A DNA stretch of 64,000 nucleotides from Arthrobacter antibioticus. GTDB taxonomy: Bacteria > Actinomycetota > Actinomycetes > Actinomycetales > Micrococcaceae. This document shows positions 1 through 8,529 of the stretch, in pieces. Numbering within the stretch: position 1 is the first letter of the stretch; each line of letters opens with the position of its first letter. The stretch lies in assembly GCF_030063205.1 (NCBI RefSeq), contig NZ_JASISQ010000002.1, positions 473,608-537,607 of the forward strand, given 5' to 3'. The position numbers and the translations under genes are program-made. The notes under the pieces are model-generated. The model was not told the origin of the DNA. It worked only from the letters and a program-made list of their open reading frames with translations, and searched no databases.

Positions 1-92
1 CCGCCTGAGCTTATATTCGTCAGTTGAGCTAAAAGAGAATTTTAGCACCTGCCGCTCAGCCAGTTCCGGGACCATTGTGAAGCCGCAGAGCA

Positions 93-884
93 TTAGAGCA
101 GAGTTGTCAGCACACCCCCATCCACCCGTACCGCGGCGCCGTTGGTTGCCGATGCGTTGGGGCTGGCCAAAAAAGTGACCATGTCCGCGATCTCACCTGG
201 CTCGATGAAGCGCTCCAGTAGGGAGGTTTGATTTGTTGCGATAATCGCTTTTTTCATGTCCATGACCGGCATGGCTGATTGTTGTGCAAGCTCCTGGACG
301 GTTTGTGCAACGCCATCGGAGTATGTGGGGCCGCCCAGTACCGTGTTCACTGTCACTGCCGTGCCGCGAGTGAGTTTTGCCAAACCATTTCCAACCGCCA
401 GCATGGCGGCCTTGGAGGCGCCGTAGTGGATCATTTCAGCCGGCACATTGACGGCGGACTCACTATTGACGAAAATGATCCGGCCCCACCCGCGCGCCAG
501 CATGACAGGCAGGACGTGCTGGGCAAGTCGCACCCCGCTGAGCACGTTCACATCAAAATACAGCTGCCAGTCGGCGGAAGAAATTGTTTCAAACGACTTC
601 AACTCAAAGATTCCAACGTTGTTGATAAGAATGTCAACGTCGGCGAGTTCGGCACACAGCCTGTCCACTTGTTCGGGATCAGTGAAGTCAGCTGCAATAC
701 CGCCCACAGTCACCGCAGGTACTTCCTGCCGCAGCGCATCAACCGCCGCGGATAGCTTTGCGCCATCACGGCCGTTCAGTGTGACGTCAACACCCTCTGC
801 GGCCAAAGCCTGGGCGATGGCATAACCAATTCCTTGGCTCGAGCCGCTGATGAATGCCTTTTTCCCCTTGAGCTGCAGATCCAT
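93..884 (-). CDS. SDR family NAD(P)-dependent oxidoreductase
   Basis: A 263-aa classical short-chain dehydrogenase. The N-terminal cofactor motif SGSSQGIG (residues 13-20), the NNVG motif after the fourth strand, a Ser in VNSES and the catalytic YGASK are all present, and the C-terminus ends with the usual ATNGAAVRVDGG region that closes the fold. It therefore should reduce or oxidise a carbonyl/alcohol with NAD(P)H; the substrate cannot be read from the sequence. The ATG is preceded by a purine-rich GAGAG. It is divergent from a SARP-type regulator 137 bp away, so that regulator is a plausible controller. Family assignment is firm, substrate unknown. Confidence 0.9.
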   Translation of the reverse strand: MDLQLKGKKAFISGSSQGIGYAIAQALAAEGVDVTLNGRDGAKLSAAVDALRQEVPAVTVGGIAADFTDPEQVDRLCAELADVDILINNVGIFELKSFETISSADWQLYFDVNVLSGVRLAQHVLPVMLARGWGRIIFVNSESAVNVPAEMIHYGASKAAMLAVGNGLAKLTRGTAVTVNTVLGGPTYSDGVAQTVQELAQQSAMPVMDMKKAIIATNQTSLLERFIEPGEIADMVTFLASPNASATNGAAVRVDGGVLTTLL

Positions 885-964
885 AATTCTCTCATTTCCG
901 GCGCACGCTAAAACGGCTGCCTCTTACCGTGCAGGTAATTCCAACACGGGTTCAAAGCGAGAAT

Positions 965-976
965 TCCATACATGGA
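965..976. promoter_or_regulatory. 12-bp palindrome in the SDR/SARP divergent intergenic region
   Basis: TCCATACATGGA is a perfect inverted repeat (TCCAT-AC-ATGGA) in the 137-bp gap between the divergent SDR and SARP genes. It could be an operator, but short palindromes arise by chance and no repeat copy was noticed. Confidence 0.25.
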
Positions 977-1021
977 TCAGCCCACGATCAGCGGGTTGCG
1001 GCTGCGAACTAGACTGGGTCG

Positions 1022-2899
1022 GTGAACAAGCTTGGAATCTGTGTCCTTGGCCCGATCCGTGCGGAGATTCAGAACCATTCCCTGCATCTTTCCAAAGCCC
1101 GACATCGCGAGATCATCGGAATTTTGGTGGCCGCGCGCGGCAGGACGGTGTCCACGGCCCGTTTAATCGAGGAGCTGTGGGAGGATGCCCCGGCAGGAGC
1201 AGTGGGCGCCGTTCGCACCTTCATTGGGGAACTGCGGCGCATCTTAGAACCCGAACGCCCACCCCGGATGCCGCCATCGATCATTGTGACAATAGGTGAG
1301 GGTTATGCGCTGACAAGCAGCCTAATCACCGTTGATCTCTGGTGTGCTGAGAAGGCAATTGCGGACGCTCCTGGATTAAACACCGAGGCGCGTGAATTGT
1401 TGTTGAGTACCGCAATGCAGCGTTGGCACGGTGAAGCTTTCCAAGAGTTCAGTGCACGCCCGTGGGCTAGGCATGAACGAGCCCGGATTACCCATCTTCG
1501 CGCGGCAGGTCTCGAGGCTCTGGCACAGGCACGGCTTGAGCTGGGGCGTCCCAAAGAGGTCCTGAACCTGCTCGACGCTCACGTTGTGGAGCATCCTTGG
1601 CGAGAGGAAGGCTGGCGGCTGCTGGCACTGGCTCTCTACCGCGTGGACCGTCAAGGTGATGCTATCGCCGTTCTGACCCACGCCCGTTCAACCCTGTTGG
1701 AGGGGCTTGGGCTGGAACCAGGAGATCGTTTGACCGAGCTTGAGCGGAGCATCAGGTGTCATGATCCCGCATTGGATATAGAGGACGATTCGATCCTTGT
1801 GCGCACAGCTGTTGCCAGTGCGCGGACAGGTTCGCGGTCCCAACTCGAGTCGCTGACAGTCCTCCTCCCACTGTTGGCTGCCTCCGGCTCGGTAGAGTTC
1901 GCCGGGGAACAGCGTTTGTCCGCAATCTTGGCTGCTGAGCAACTGGGTGACCCGGAACTAAGCGCACGTGTCATTGGTGGATTCGATGTTCCCGGTAGCT
2001 GGAGCCGATCAGATGATCCAGCCTTATCCGCTTCGATCGCCTTGGCAGCTTTGGGCGCCCTCTCGGCACTACCGCCTGGGGCATCAGAGCGTGTACGGGC
2101 AAGGCTTCTTGCCACCGTGGCTATGGAGTCACGCGGAACAGCGGGGCGGCTCAAGGAAGCGGCTCAAGCTGAGGAAATCGCGCGACGCCTGGGCGATCCT
2201 GCACTTCTTTGCTTCGCGCTCAGCGCCCGCTATCTACAGACCTTCAAAACAACCGGGTATGCACGGGTTCGCGAAGTGCTGGGATCGGAGATCATTGCAC
2301 TAGCTGTGGCGGCTGAGCTGCCAACCTTCGAGATCGAGGGGCGCTTGATCAGGATGCAGGCACTTTGCGCTCTTGGGACCATTGACGCCGCAGCAAAAGA
2401 AGCGGACTGTATTGACGTACTGGCAACGCGTTTTGACCGCCCCCTTGCCTCCGTTTTCACCTCATGGTTTCGATGGACCTTCGTGGCTGGTCCGCCCCCG
2501 TCTGACGGACAAGAAATGCCAGGGTTTAGGGTTGGGCTACCCGAGCTGGAAGCCTTGACTCGAGCTATCCGGACAGCAAACGAATTGCCCGATGGAGAAT
2601 TTGGACCCTACGAACCATGGGTTCGGCCCCTCCTGCTTGCTCGAAAAGGGCCCCATGAGGAGGCTCTGGCTGCCCTGGATGGTTTTCCGGAACCGCCGCA
2701 GGATTTACTGCTCGAAGTTTCATGGTTCCTGATCGCGCTGGCCGCCATTGAGGCCGGTCACCCGAAGGCTGGGCAACGCGCCCTTACTGCCCTTCTGCCA
2801 GCCACAGAAGAGTACGCAAGCGGTAGTGGGGCCGTTGATCTTGGCCCCATAGCACCGCTGCTGAGAAAACTTGCTGAGTTCCTGCGCATAACAATATAG
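1022..2899 (+). CDS. SARP/AfsR-type transcriptional regulator with BTAD domain
   Basis: A 625-aa protein starting at GTG. Residues about 1-95 match the OmpR-like winged helix of SARP regulators (ILGPIRAEI-like start, then TARLIEELWEDAPAGA and a VGAVRTFIGELRRIL recognition region). Residues about 98-245 match the bacterial transcriptional activation domain: WHGEAFQEF, then helical repeats with ARLELGRPKEVLNLLDAHVVEHPWREE. The remaining ~370 residues are alpha-helical and Ala/Leu-rich with no P-loop visible, so it lacks the ATPase domain of large AfsR proteins. Such proteins activate neighbouring metabolic genes; the divergent SDR is the nearest candidate. The ribosome binding site is weak. Confidence 0.85.
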   Translation: MNKLGICVLGPIRAEIQNHSLHLSKARHREIIGILVAARGRTVSTARLIEELWEDAPAGAVGAVRTFIGELRRILEPERPPRMPPSIIVTIGEGYALTSSLITVDLWCAEKAIADAPGLNTEARELLLSTAMQRWHGEAFQEFSARPWARHERARITHLRAAGLEALAQARLELGRPKEVLNLLDAHVVEHPWREEGWRLLALALYRVDRQGDAIAVLTHARSTLLEGLGLEPGDRLTELERSIRCHDPALDIEDDSILVRTAVASARTGSRSQLESLTVLLPLLAASGSVEFAGEQRLSAILAAEQLGDPELSARVIGGFDVPGSWSRSDDPALSASIALAALGALSALPPGASERVRARLLATVAMESRGTAGRLKEAAQAEEIARRLGDPALLCFALSARYLQTFKTTGYARVREVLGSEIIALAVAAELPTFEIEGRLIRMQALCALGTIDAAAKEADCIDVLATRFDRPLASVFTSWFRWTFVAGPPPSDGQEMPGFRVGLPELEALTRAIRTANELPDGEFGPYEPWVRPLLLARKGPHEEALAALDGFPEPPQDLLLEVSWFLIALAAIEAGHPKAGQRALTALLPATEEYASGSGAVDLGPIAPLLRKLAEFLRITI

Positions 2900-2902
2900 T
2901 TG

Positions 2903-2945
2903 TTTACGGTAAGTAAATACATTAGGGTTACTTGCGGTAAGCAAA
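2903..2945. promoter_or_regulatory. Paired operator-like repeats upstream of the marR-MFS operon
   Basis: TTTACGGTAAGTAAA (2903-2917) is a perfect 5-bp inverted repeat with a 5-bp spacer. TTACTTGCGGTAAGCAA (2928-2944) is a second, imperfect inverted repeat (TTACTT / AAGCAA, one mismatch). Both contain CGGTAAGYAAA, starting at 2907 and 2935, 28 bp apart. The position directly upstream of a MarR-family gene suggests two autoregulatory operator sites; this is inference from placement and symmetry. Confidence 0.55.
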
Positions 2946-2955
2946 GGAAGTGCAC

Positions 2956-3438
2956 ATGATTGACTACGATGACGCCGGCCAGATCCTTTCGGAGATGGTC
3001 CAAATCAGCCGCACCTTTAGAATCTCCGGTCAGCGCAGCCGGGATAAGTCGCTGACTGGAACCAAATTTGGGTTCCTGCAGTATTTGCATCATCGTGACG
3101 CACGATTGGGGGAGTTGGCCCACCAGCTGTTGGTCTCCGCTCCCGTTGCATCGCGTGCCATTGATTCCCTTGAAGCGGACGGCATGGTTCAACGGCGTGC
3201 TGACCCTCAAGATGCCCGAGCATTTTTGATCTCAATCACAGAGCACGGACGAGCCAATCTCATCGAAAGCGAGAGCCAGGCCGTGCGCAGGTTCGCGGAG
3301 TCCTTGGCTGATTGGTCTCCGAGCGACGCTGCCCACGCGATCAGTATCCTGGAGCGCTTGAACGTGCACCTGATTGAAGTTACTCAGACCCCTGACACTG
3401 TCCAGCTAGCGGCAAAGCCGTCCTTGAAAGAGCACTGA
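2956..3438 (+). CDS. MarR family transcriptional regulator
   Basis: About 160 aa from the ATG at 2956, chosen because AAAGGAAG lies at a suitable distance, whereas the in-frame GTG at 2950 overlaps that site. The central winged helix is recognisable: LGELAHQLLVSAPVASRAIDSLE (helix-turn-helix) followed by the wing RRADPQDARAFLISITEHG, which carries the typical D-x-R of MarR proteins. It is the first gene of an operon with an EmrB/QacA-type exporter 23 bp downstream and a quinone oxidoreductase-like gene. The likely role is a ligand-released repressor of this operon. Confidence 0.88.
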   Translation: MIDYDDAGQILSEMVQISRTFRISGQRSRDKSLTGTKFGFLQYLHHRDARLGELAHQLLVSAPVASRAIDSLEADGMVQRRADPQDARAFLISITEHGRANLIESESQAVRRFAESLADWSPSDAAHAISILERLNVHLIEVTQTPDTVQLAAKPSLKEH

Positions 3439-3461
3439 TAACGGAAGGGGGACTTTAACGT

Positions 3462-5117
3462 ATGAGCACCTACCGGTCCACAACTAGACCGGCAACTGAA
3501 CCACGGGAGTATTCGCACCGCGAAATTTTGCAGGTCATGACGGGGCTGCTGGCGGCGCTCTTCACTGCGTTAATTTCCACGACGATCGTTTCCACGGCCT
3601 TGCCCACCATTATGGCCGATCTGCATGGCACTCAGCGCCAGTACACCTGGGTCATAACAGCCAGTCTTCTGGCGATGACGATTGTTACCCCGATCTGGGG
3701 GAAATTATCCGATCTTTTCGATAAGAAACTCTTGGCGCAGATAGCTATTCTCATGTTTGTGGCAGGTTCGGTAGCTGCTGGATTCTCCACCTCCATCGCC
3801 ATGATGATGACTGCACGAGCCGTTCAGGGAGTGGCCATGGGCGGTCTGATGGCCTTGGTCCAATCAATTATGGGCTCGATTATCGCGCCGCGGGAACGTG
3901 GCCGATACGCCGGTTACATGGGAGCCGTCATGGCGGTGGCAACCGTTTCCGGGCCGCTTCTGGGCGGTGTGATCACTGACGCGTTGGACTGGCGGTGGTG
4001 CTTCTTCGTGAGTGTGCCACTTGCAGTTATTGCATTAATTTTGCTTCAGATGAAACTACATTTACCGGCAGTGCCGCGCGGCAAAGTCAAGATTGACTAC
4101 CTTGGTAGCGTGCTGGTCTCCATCACGGCAGCATTGCCCATGCTGTGGGTGACTTTCGCCGGAAGCGACTATGACTGGATCTCCTGGCAGTCGGGGTTGT
4201 TCCTGCTCGCCTTCCTGATCGCTGCTGCTTTGACGGTCTTCGTTGAGCTGCGGGCACCTGAACCGATGATTCCAATCCGCGTGCTGCGCAACAAGACCGC
4301 AGCATGGATGATCGTGGCCAGTGTCGGGGCGGGTGTGGGCATGTTTGGTTCGGGTGTGTTCCTGGCTCAGTACTTCCAGCTGGGAGCCGGTGTGAGTCCC
4401 ACACAGGCCGGGCTGATGACAATACCGATGATCGTTGCCCAAATGCTGTCAGCAACCATCGGCGGGCAAATCGTTAGCCGAATTGGTCAGTGGAAGCCGG
4501 TGATGATGATTGGCAGTGTGATCATGCTGATTGGTCTGATCGGTCTGGGAACCATTGATCGCGATACCTCGTACCTCTTTGTGGCCATCTTTATGGCTCT
4601 TATGGGTTTGGGGATTGGTGCCTTGGTGCAGAACGTTGTTCTCGCCGTTCAAAACACAGTTGACGTTAGTGAAGTTGGTGCGGCATCGGCTGCCATCGCC
4701 TTCTTCCGTTCTCTTGGCGGGGCTATTGGTGTAGCAGTTTTGGGTGGTGTTCTGACGAGTCGTGTTGGCACGAATATTGCCAAGGGACTAGGCTCCATGG
4801 GCATAAAGCCTGATGCGCTTTCAGGAGGGTCGGGTGAGACCCAGCTGGATATCAGTGGTCTGCCAGAATCGATACAGCAGGTGTTCCACAACGCATATGC
4901 TGACGCGTTCGGTCCCATATTTATGATCGCAGCGATGATTGCGGCGGTCTCCGTCCTAGCGATTGTGGCAGTGCGGGGGACTCCTCTTCGGAGCACAATA
5001 GGGATGAAGCCCGCCACTAATCCTGAAGACGGTTCAGCCTCTGATGCTGATTCGGGTCTTGTATCAGGTGATTGCGCTGTGGATCGGGACACGCCAACGG
5101 GGCCCACGCCAAGCTAA
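3462..5117 (+). CDS. MFS drug exporter, DHA2 (EmrB/QacA) family
   Basis: 551-aa polytopic inner-membrane protein of the length and hydrophobicity pattern of 14-TM drug:H+ antiporters. Motif A-like GKLSDLFDKK follows the second helix and ARAVQGVAMGGLMAL with GPLLGGVITD (motif C-like) lies in the fourth/fifth helices; a longer loop containing GGSGETQLDISGLP precedes the last helix, as is usual for this family. Proton-driven efflux of hydrophobic or cationic compounds is expected; the substrate is unknown. It follows the MarR regulator, with GGAAGGGG as ribosome binding site, and is very probably controlled by it. Confidence 0.9.
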   Translation: MSTYRSTTRPATEPREYSHREILQVMTGLLAALFTALISTTIVSTALPTIMADLHGTQRQYTWVITASLLAMTIVTPIWGKLSDLFDKKLLAQIAILMFVAGSVAAGFSTSIAMMMTARAVQGVAMGGLMALVQSIMGSIIAPRERGRYAGYMGAVMAVATVSGPLLGGVITDALDWRWCFFVSVPLAVIALILLQMKLHLPAVPRGKVKIDYLGSVLVSITAALPMLWVTFAGSDYDWISWQSGLFLLAFLIAAALTVFVELRAPEPMIPIRVLRNKTAAWMIVASVGAGVGMFGSGVFLAQYFQLGAGVSPTQAGLMTIPMIVAQMLSATIGGQIVSRIGQWKPVMMIGSVIMLIGLIGLGTIDRDTSYLFVAIFMALMGLGIGALVQNVVLAVQNTVDVSEVGAASAAIAFFRSLGGAIGVAVLGGVLTSRVGTNIAKGLGSMGIKPDALSGGSGETQLDISGLPESIQQVFHNAYADAFGPIFMIAAMIAAVSVLAIVAVRGTPLRSTIGMKPATNPEDGSASDADSGLVSGDCAVDRDTPTGPTPS

Positions 5118-5164
5118 GAAAGTACAGCTACGCTCATAAACTGAACAAGATAGAGCGCAACACC

Positions 5165-6085
5165 ATGAAGGCATTCGTTATTCGGCAGCCCGGTGCACAG
5201 ATTGTCGAGCTGTCAGAGGTACCCGTACCCGCAATCGAGGAAGACGAGTTGCTCGTGCGGGTGCACGCCGTTGGCGTGGGTATTCACGATTCTTACTTTT
5301 TGCCCCGTGATGCCAAATACCCGTATCCAATCGGTATTGAAGCTGCCGGAGTGATCGAGCAGATCGGCAGTAAAGTCTCCGGCCGTGAACTCGGAGAGCG
5401 TATTGCCTTTGTCAGCTCAATGCAGCCAAAAGGTGGAACATGGGCTGAGTTCGTGGCCGTCAAAGCAGGGGCGCTCATAGTACAGATTCCTACTGGAATG
5501 GAGTTCATAGAGGCTGCGGCCGTGCCGGTTGCAGGGAACACAGTGCTCAGGGCATTTCGGGCGTTGATAACAATGCCACCCGGCGGGTCGTTGTTCGTAG
5601 CCGGCGGCTCAGGTGCCATCGGCACGTTGGCTATTCAGATCGCGCGCCAGCGAGGATGGCGGGTTGCGGCATCTGCCTCGGCAGCAAATCAGGATCACAT
5701 TCTTTCTCTGGGTGCACAAATAGCGTTGGATTACCGTGACCCGAGGTGGCAGGAACGCGTCCTGGCGTGGACGCCCGGCGGAGTTGACGCGGCGGTCGCT
5801 GTGCAGCCCGGTACCTCCAGCGATAGTTTGCCTGTGGTCAAAGATTATGGAGCGTTGGTCACGATTTCGGGCGATGAGTTGCTCCCGGAACGGGATGTGC
5901 AGTGTCAGCTGGTTCCTCACCAGATGGATGTTCAGGATGAACTGGTGCAACTCATGGTTGACATCTCCTCCGGTGAAATCCATGTAGAACTGGAGCAGGT
6001 CTACGAATTTGGGGAGGCCCTGGCTGCGCTGGAGAAGGTAGCGACCCGGCATGCTCGGGGAAAGGTTGTGCTGCACCTTGGGTAA
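5165..6085 (+). CDS. Quinone oxidoreductase-like MDR family NADPH-dependent oxidoreductase
   Basis: 306 aa from ATG 5165 (MKAFVIRQPG). An upstream in-frame ATG at 5072 lies inside the MFS gene and gives a non-family N-terminus, so it was rejected. The GroES-like N-terminal half lacks the GHE zinc ligand of alcohol dehydrogenases (PIGIEAAGVIE instead), and the Rossmann motif VAGGSGAIGTLAIQIAR is present, so it belongs to the zinc-free quinone oxidoreductase branch. It would reduce quinones or alpha,beta-unsaturated carbonyls with NADPH. Co-transcription with the MarR regulator and exporter, 47 bp downstream, suggests a joint detoxification response. Confidence 0.85.
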   Translation: MKAFVIRQPGAQIVELSEVPVPAIEEDELLVRVHAVGVGIHDSYFLPRDAKYPYPIGIEAAGVIEQIGSKVSGRELGERIAFVSSMQPKGGTWAEFVAVKAGALIVQIPTGMEFIEAAAVPVAGNTVLRAFRALITMPPGGSLFVAGGSGAIGTLAIQIARQRGWRVAASASAANQDHILSLGAQIALDYRDPRWQERVLAWTPGGVDAAVAVQPGTSSDSLPVVKDYGALVTISGDELLPERDVQCQLVPHQMDVQDELVQLMVDISSGEIHVELEQVYEFGEALAALEKVATRHARGKVVLHLG

Positions 6086-6173
6086 TCGCACGGCCAACGC
6101 CACGTTTGCGGAACCTGAGCGCAGTCTCTGAACGTTGCACCTGCGCCAAGTGCGCTGTGAGTTCGTTGTCATT

Positions 6174-6189
6174 ACCACCAGCAGGTGGT
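6174..6189. repeat. Short inverted repeat in the gap upstream of the HEAT-like gene
   Basis: ACCACC (6174-6179), a 4-base loop, then GGTGGT (6184-6189): a perfect 6-bp inverted repeat in the 249-bp non-coding stretch between the oxidoreductase and the HEAT-like gene. TTGACA at 6197-6202 could be a -35 element, but the matching TATCTT is only 14 bp away. Confidence 0.25.
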
Positions 6190-6334
6190 CCTCCGGTTGA
6201 CAGAGATATCCCACCATATCTTCAAGTGCGGGCAGGATCGCCTCCTCTGTTCCACCATGATTACGTTCCCGAAGCTCATGCACGCCCGGCGCAGCAACCC
6301 CGTCTAGTGCCAGCCCAAGTTAGGGTGAGAGCAA

Positions 6335-7066
6335 ATGAAAAGTCAGAAGAGTCAATTGCGTAGCCGGGGGTTCCTCACGGAGGAGGACCTTGCCCGTTTC
6401 CGCACGCTGACCACGGACGGGCTGATTCGGCAACTTGAAGCCGAGGATGCTGTTGAGAGATCCTGCGCTATCCGTCTACTGGCGTTGATGCCCCGCGTCG
6501 ACGATTCATTGAACACTATGTTCTTAAACCGACTCACACGCGAAACCAAGCTATATACGAAGCTCGAGCTCTGTACGGCGCTTCAAAGCGGAGGCTTGGA
6601 GTGCGCACAGCTGCTTGCTGCCTGCCTTGGCAAAATTGGATCAAATCAGCACAAGCATCCGTCTCCGGAGAGATTTAGAAAAACCAGCTATCCGCTTCCA
6701 CGAGACATTGTGGCTCGGGTACTCGCCCGAATGGATCCCCACGTTCTGCCGATGCTTGTTTCGGTGATTTCCGATGGCGCCCGGGAAGAAGTTGTTGAAG
6801 TTATCGATGCGATTGGGTTCATGTGCTTTTACTCTGAGGTGGATCCAAGAGACAAAGTTCTCACGCTTAATCGCCTGATCGAGACATTCCAGGGGAACCC
6901 CAACGATGATTTGCTGCAATGGAAGATCGTCCGTGCTCTTGAGAGTTTCAACCACCCTGATTCTCTAGCGACACTTACGGATGTTCAGAATAACGGCGAA
7001 ATACAGGCAATACGTCAAGAAGCCCAACGGTCATTAGCGGTGGCGGTGAGGCAACCATCGATGTGA
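6335..7066 (+). CDS. Hypothetical alpha-helical protein with HEAT-like repeats
   Basis: 243 aa, soluble, no signal peptide or membrane segment. Several helix pairs of HEAT type can be seen, for example LIRQLEAEDAVERSCAIRLLALM near residue 30, VLPMLVSVISDGAREEVVEVIDAI near 135 and DLLQWKIVRALESFNHPDSLATL near 195. HEAT folds bind proteins or nucleic acid; no catalytic motif is visible, so no function is assigned. It is flanked by long non-coding stretches and stands alone. Codon use is less GC-rich than in the neighbouring genes, which fits accessory or transferred DNA. The frame stays open for 69 codons beyond its TGA. Confidence 0.65.
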   Translation: MKSQKSQLRSRGFLTEEDLARFRTLTTDGLIRQLEAEDAVERSCAIRLLALMPRVDDSLNTMFLNRLTRETKLYTKLELCTALQSGGLECAQLLAACLGKIGSNQHKHPSPERFRKTSYPLPRDIVARVLARMDPHVLPMLVSVISDGAREEVVEVIDAIGFMCFYSEVDPRDKVLTLNRLIETFQGNPNDDLLQWKIVRALESFNHPDSLATLTDVQNNGEIQAIRQEAQRSLAVAVRQPSM

Positions 7067-7471
7067 GTAGTCACCCCGGCCGGACGGGACTGTAAATGGG
7101 CAACTTTTTCATTACCGCTAACAGCAGTTCTTGCCACGGTTGCTTTTGGTGCCAATAAGCTCGGTGTCGAACCAGTCTTAATCCAAGCCCGCGAAAGTAT
7201 CGTCACTAGCGCTCAAACACCGTTTGATCTATTGGGTTGGCCGGAGACTTTGCGCGAAGCCAAAGGGCCTATTTGAGGGCAGGGACATCCAATAGCCCCG
7301 CTTCAGAGTTTGGCAACTCCGAGTTTTTTGCGGCTCAACGGCCTGCTACCAGTTCTCCAGCCATTAAGCGCGGTGTCATAGCAGCGCGGGCGGGTATAAG
7401 CGCATGCCTGATCATTTGTACGGGGGTTTTGGTGGTGCCCGTGCAATGGGTGCCGCACATGGCTAAGAACT
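7067..7471. other. 405-bp stretch without a confident gene
   Basis: The reading frame of the HEAT-like gene continues open beyond its stop codon to 7276 and encodes a hydrophobic patch (LPLTAVLATVAFGANKLGV), but it has no start codon of its own. A forward 81-codon ORF at 7237-7482 has no good ribosome binding site and overlaps the 3' end of the convergent gene. This may be a remnant of a lost gene or plain intergenic DNA. Confidence 0.35.
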
Positions 7472-7849
7472 TCAGTAAGTGATGTTCTTAGCCTGCGACG
7501 GGTTTTCGCGTTCCCACTTCTCACGGATGCGTGCTGTTCGGAAACCAACCCAACTGAGCGCAAGCATGGCGGCCGCGAAAGCGAAGATCAGCAAGACTCC
7601 CGAGAGGTAGCCGTCATTGAGCAAAAACCAAACACCAAAGGCCGCGACAATGACTGCAAACACGATGGGGATGGAGCTGCGAATCCGTATATTACGTGGC
7701 TTCAGCGGGGTCTGGGCCCCGTGGACATACATGCCGCGCGTGTAGGAAAACGGTCCGTACTGGCTCCGCATCTTCTGACGGTCACGGATCAGATTCGCGG
7801 GGTGCGGCTCATAGGGCTCTGACGGAGTCTCTGGGGGGGTGTGTGTCAT
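7472..7849 (-). CDS. Hypothetical membrane protein downstream of the WXG cassette
   Basis: 125 aa. A hydrophilic, Pro-rich N-terminus (residues 1-50) is followed by two transmembrane helices, roughly IPIVFAVIVAAFGVWFLL and GVLLIFAFAAAMLALSWVG, and a basic C-terminal tail. I do not recognise a family. Its ATG overlaps the stop codon of the upstream gene by one base (TAATG), and AGGAC lies at a good distance, so translation is probably coupled. As the third gene of the WXG-protein operon it may anchor or help to export the other products; that is inference. Confidence 0.7.
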   Translation of the reverse strand: MTHTPPETPSEPYEPHPANLIRDRQKMRSQYGPFSYTRGMYVHGAQTPLKPRNIRIRSSIPIVFAVIVAAFGVWFLLNDGYLSGVLLIFAFAAAMLALSWVGFRTARIREKWERENPSQAKNITY

Positions 7850-8484
7850 TAACTGTCCTGTTTAGCCAACAATTTTTCGGCAAGTAAGGTTCGGATCTCT
7901 GCATCACTGAAGGTCCCGGGAATCTGCAGTGTCTGCTCGGATCCAGTTCCCGCAGCTGCTTCCCAACCAGACTGGTTTCTCCGAAGTGCCACATTGCTCA
8001 GGTTGCTTGCTTCATCCGTTGATGTGAAGACAATTGCTGCATTCTCATTGTCATGAGCAAAAAGCTTTGCCATTTCCAGCCAGCTTTCAGGTAGGTCCGC
8101 ATCTGCTTTCTGTGCCGAAGCGAACCAACCACCCAAACCACGGCCCTGCATCATGAGATTGACTTCGTTGTTCAGGAAATAAACTACGCCTGCGCCTTGG
8201 CTATCTGAGGTGAAAGCCACTGAGACCCAGCGGGTCGAATTTCCGATGGCGTAGACAGCTGCAGCAGCCAGAGCCTTTGGCAACATTGTCTCGCCGTCTT
8301 CGGAGACCAGCAAGTCGCGGGCAAGGAGTGAAGATGCGCCAGCGAGTAGCATGTCTTTGTTATCAGCCGGGTACTGCGCCTGAAGCGTGGCGGCAGCAAC
8401 TGCAGCAGATTGATTTTGAAAACGGGACAACATGTATTGGATCTCGGCGATGCCAAATCCGCCCATGGATTCTTCTACGCTCAT
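7849..8484 (-). CDS. Hypothetical protein, possibly EspG-like chaperone of the WXG protein
   Basis: 211 aa, soluble, no signal peptide. The region LARDLLVSEDGETMLPKALAAAAVYAIGNSTRWVSVAF, followed by alternating beta segments (GAGVVYFLNNEVNLMM, AAIVFTS), recalls the fold outline of the EspG-type chaperones that bind WXG/PE/PPE substrates of type VII secretion, but this is a weak resemblance by eye. The start is firm: AAGGAG sits 7 bases before the ATG. It lies 45 bp downstream of a WXG-domain gene and overlaps a two-helix membrane protein gene. An immunity protein is an alternative role. Confidence 0.65.
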   Translation of the reverse strand: MSVEESMGGFGIAEIQYMLSRFQNQSAAVAAATLQAQYPADNKDMLLAGASSLLARDLLVSEDGETMLPKALAAAAVYAIGNSTRWVSVAFTSDSQGAGVVYFLNNEVNLMMQGRGLGGWFASAQKADADLPESWLEMAKLFAHDNENAAIVFTSTDEASNLSNVALRRNQSGWEAAAGTGSEQTLQIPGTFSDAEIRTLLAEKLLAKQDS

Positions 8485-8529
8485 GCTAGGTCTCCTTCAA
8501 GTCTGTTAGGGGGCTATTCACAGTTGTGA

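Noticed and set aside
5072..5164. Longer N-terminus for the quinone oxidoreductase
   Set aside because: It overlaps the exporter's end and gives a non-family sequence before MKAFVIRQPG.
5609..6283. 224-codon minus-strand ORF opposite the quinone oxidoreductase gene
   Set aside because: The forward protein has clear Rossmann motifs; the reverse product has none.
7237..7482. 81-codon forward ORF after the HEAT-like gene
   Set aside because: No ribosome site, no family, and its end overlaps the convergent membrane protein gene.
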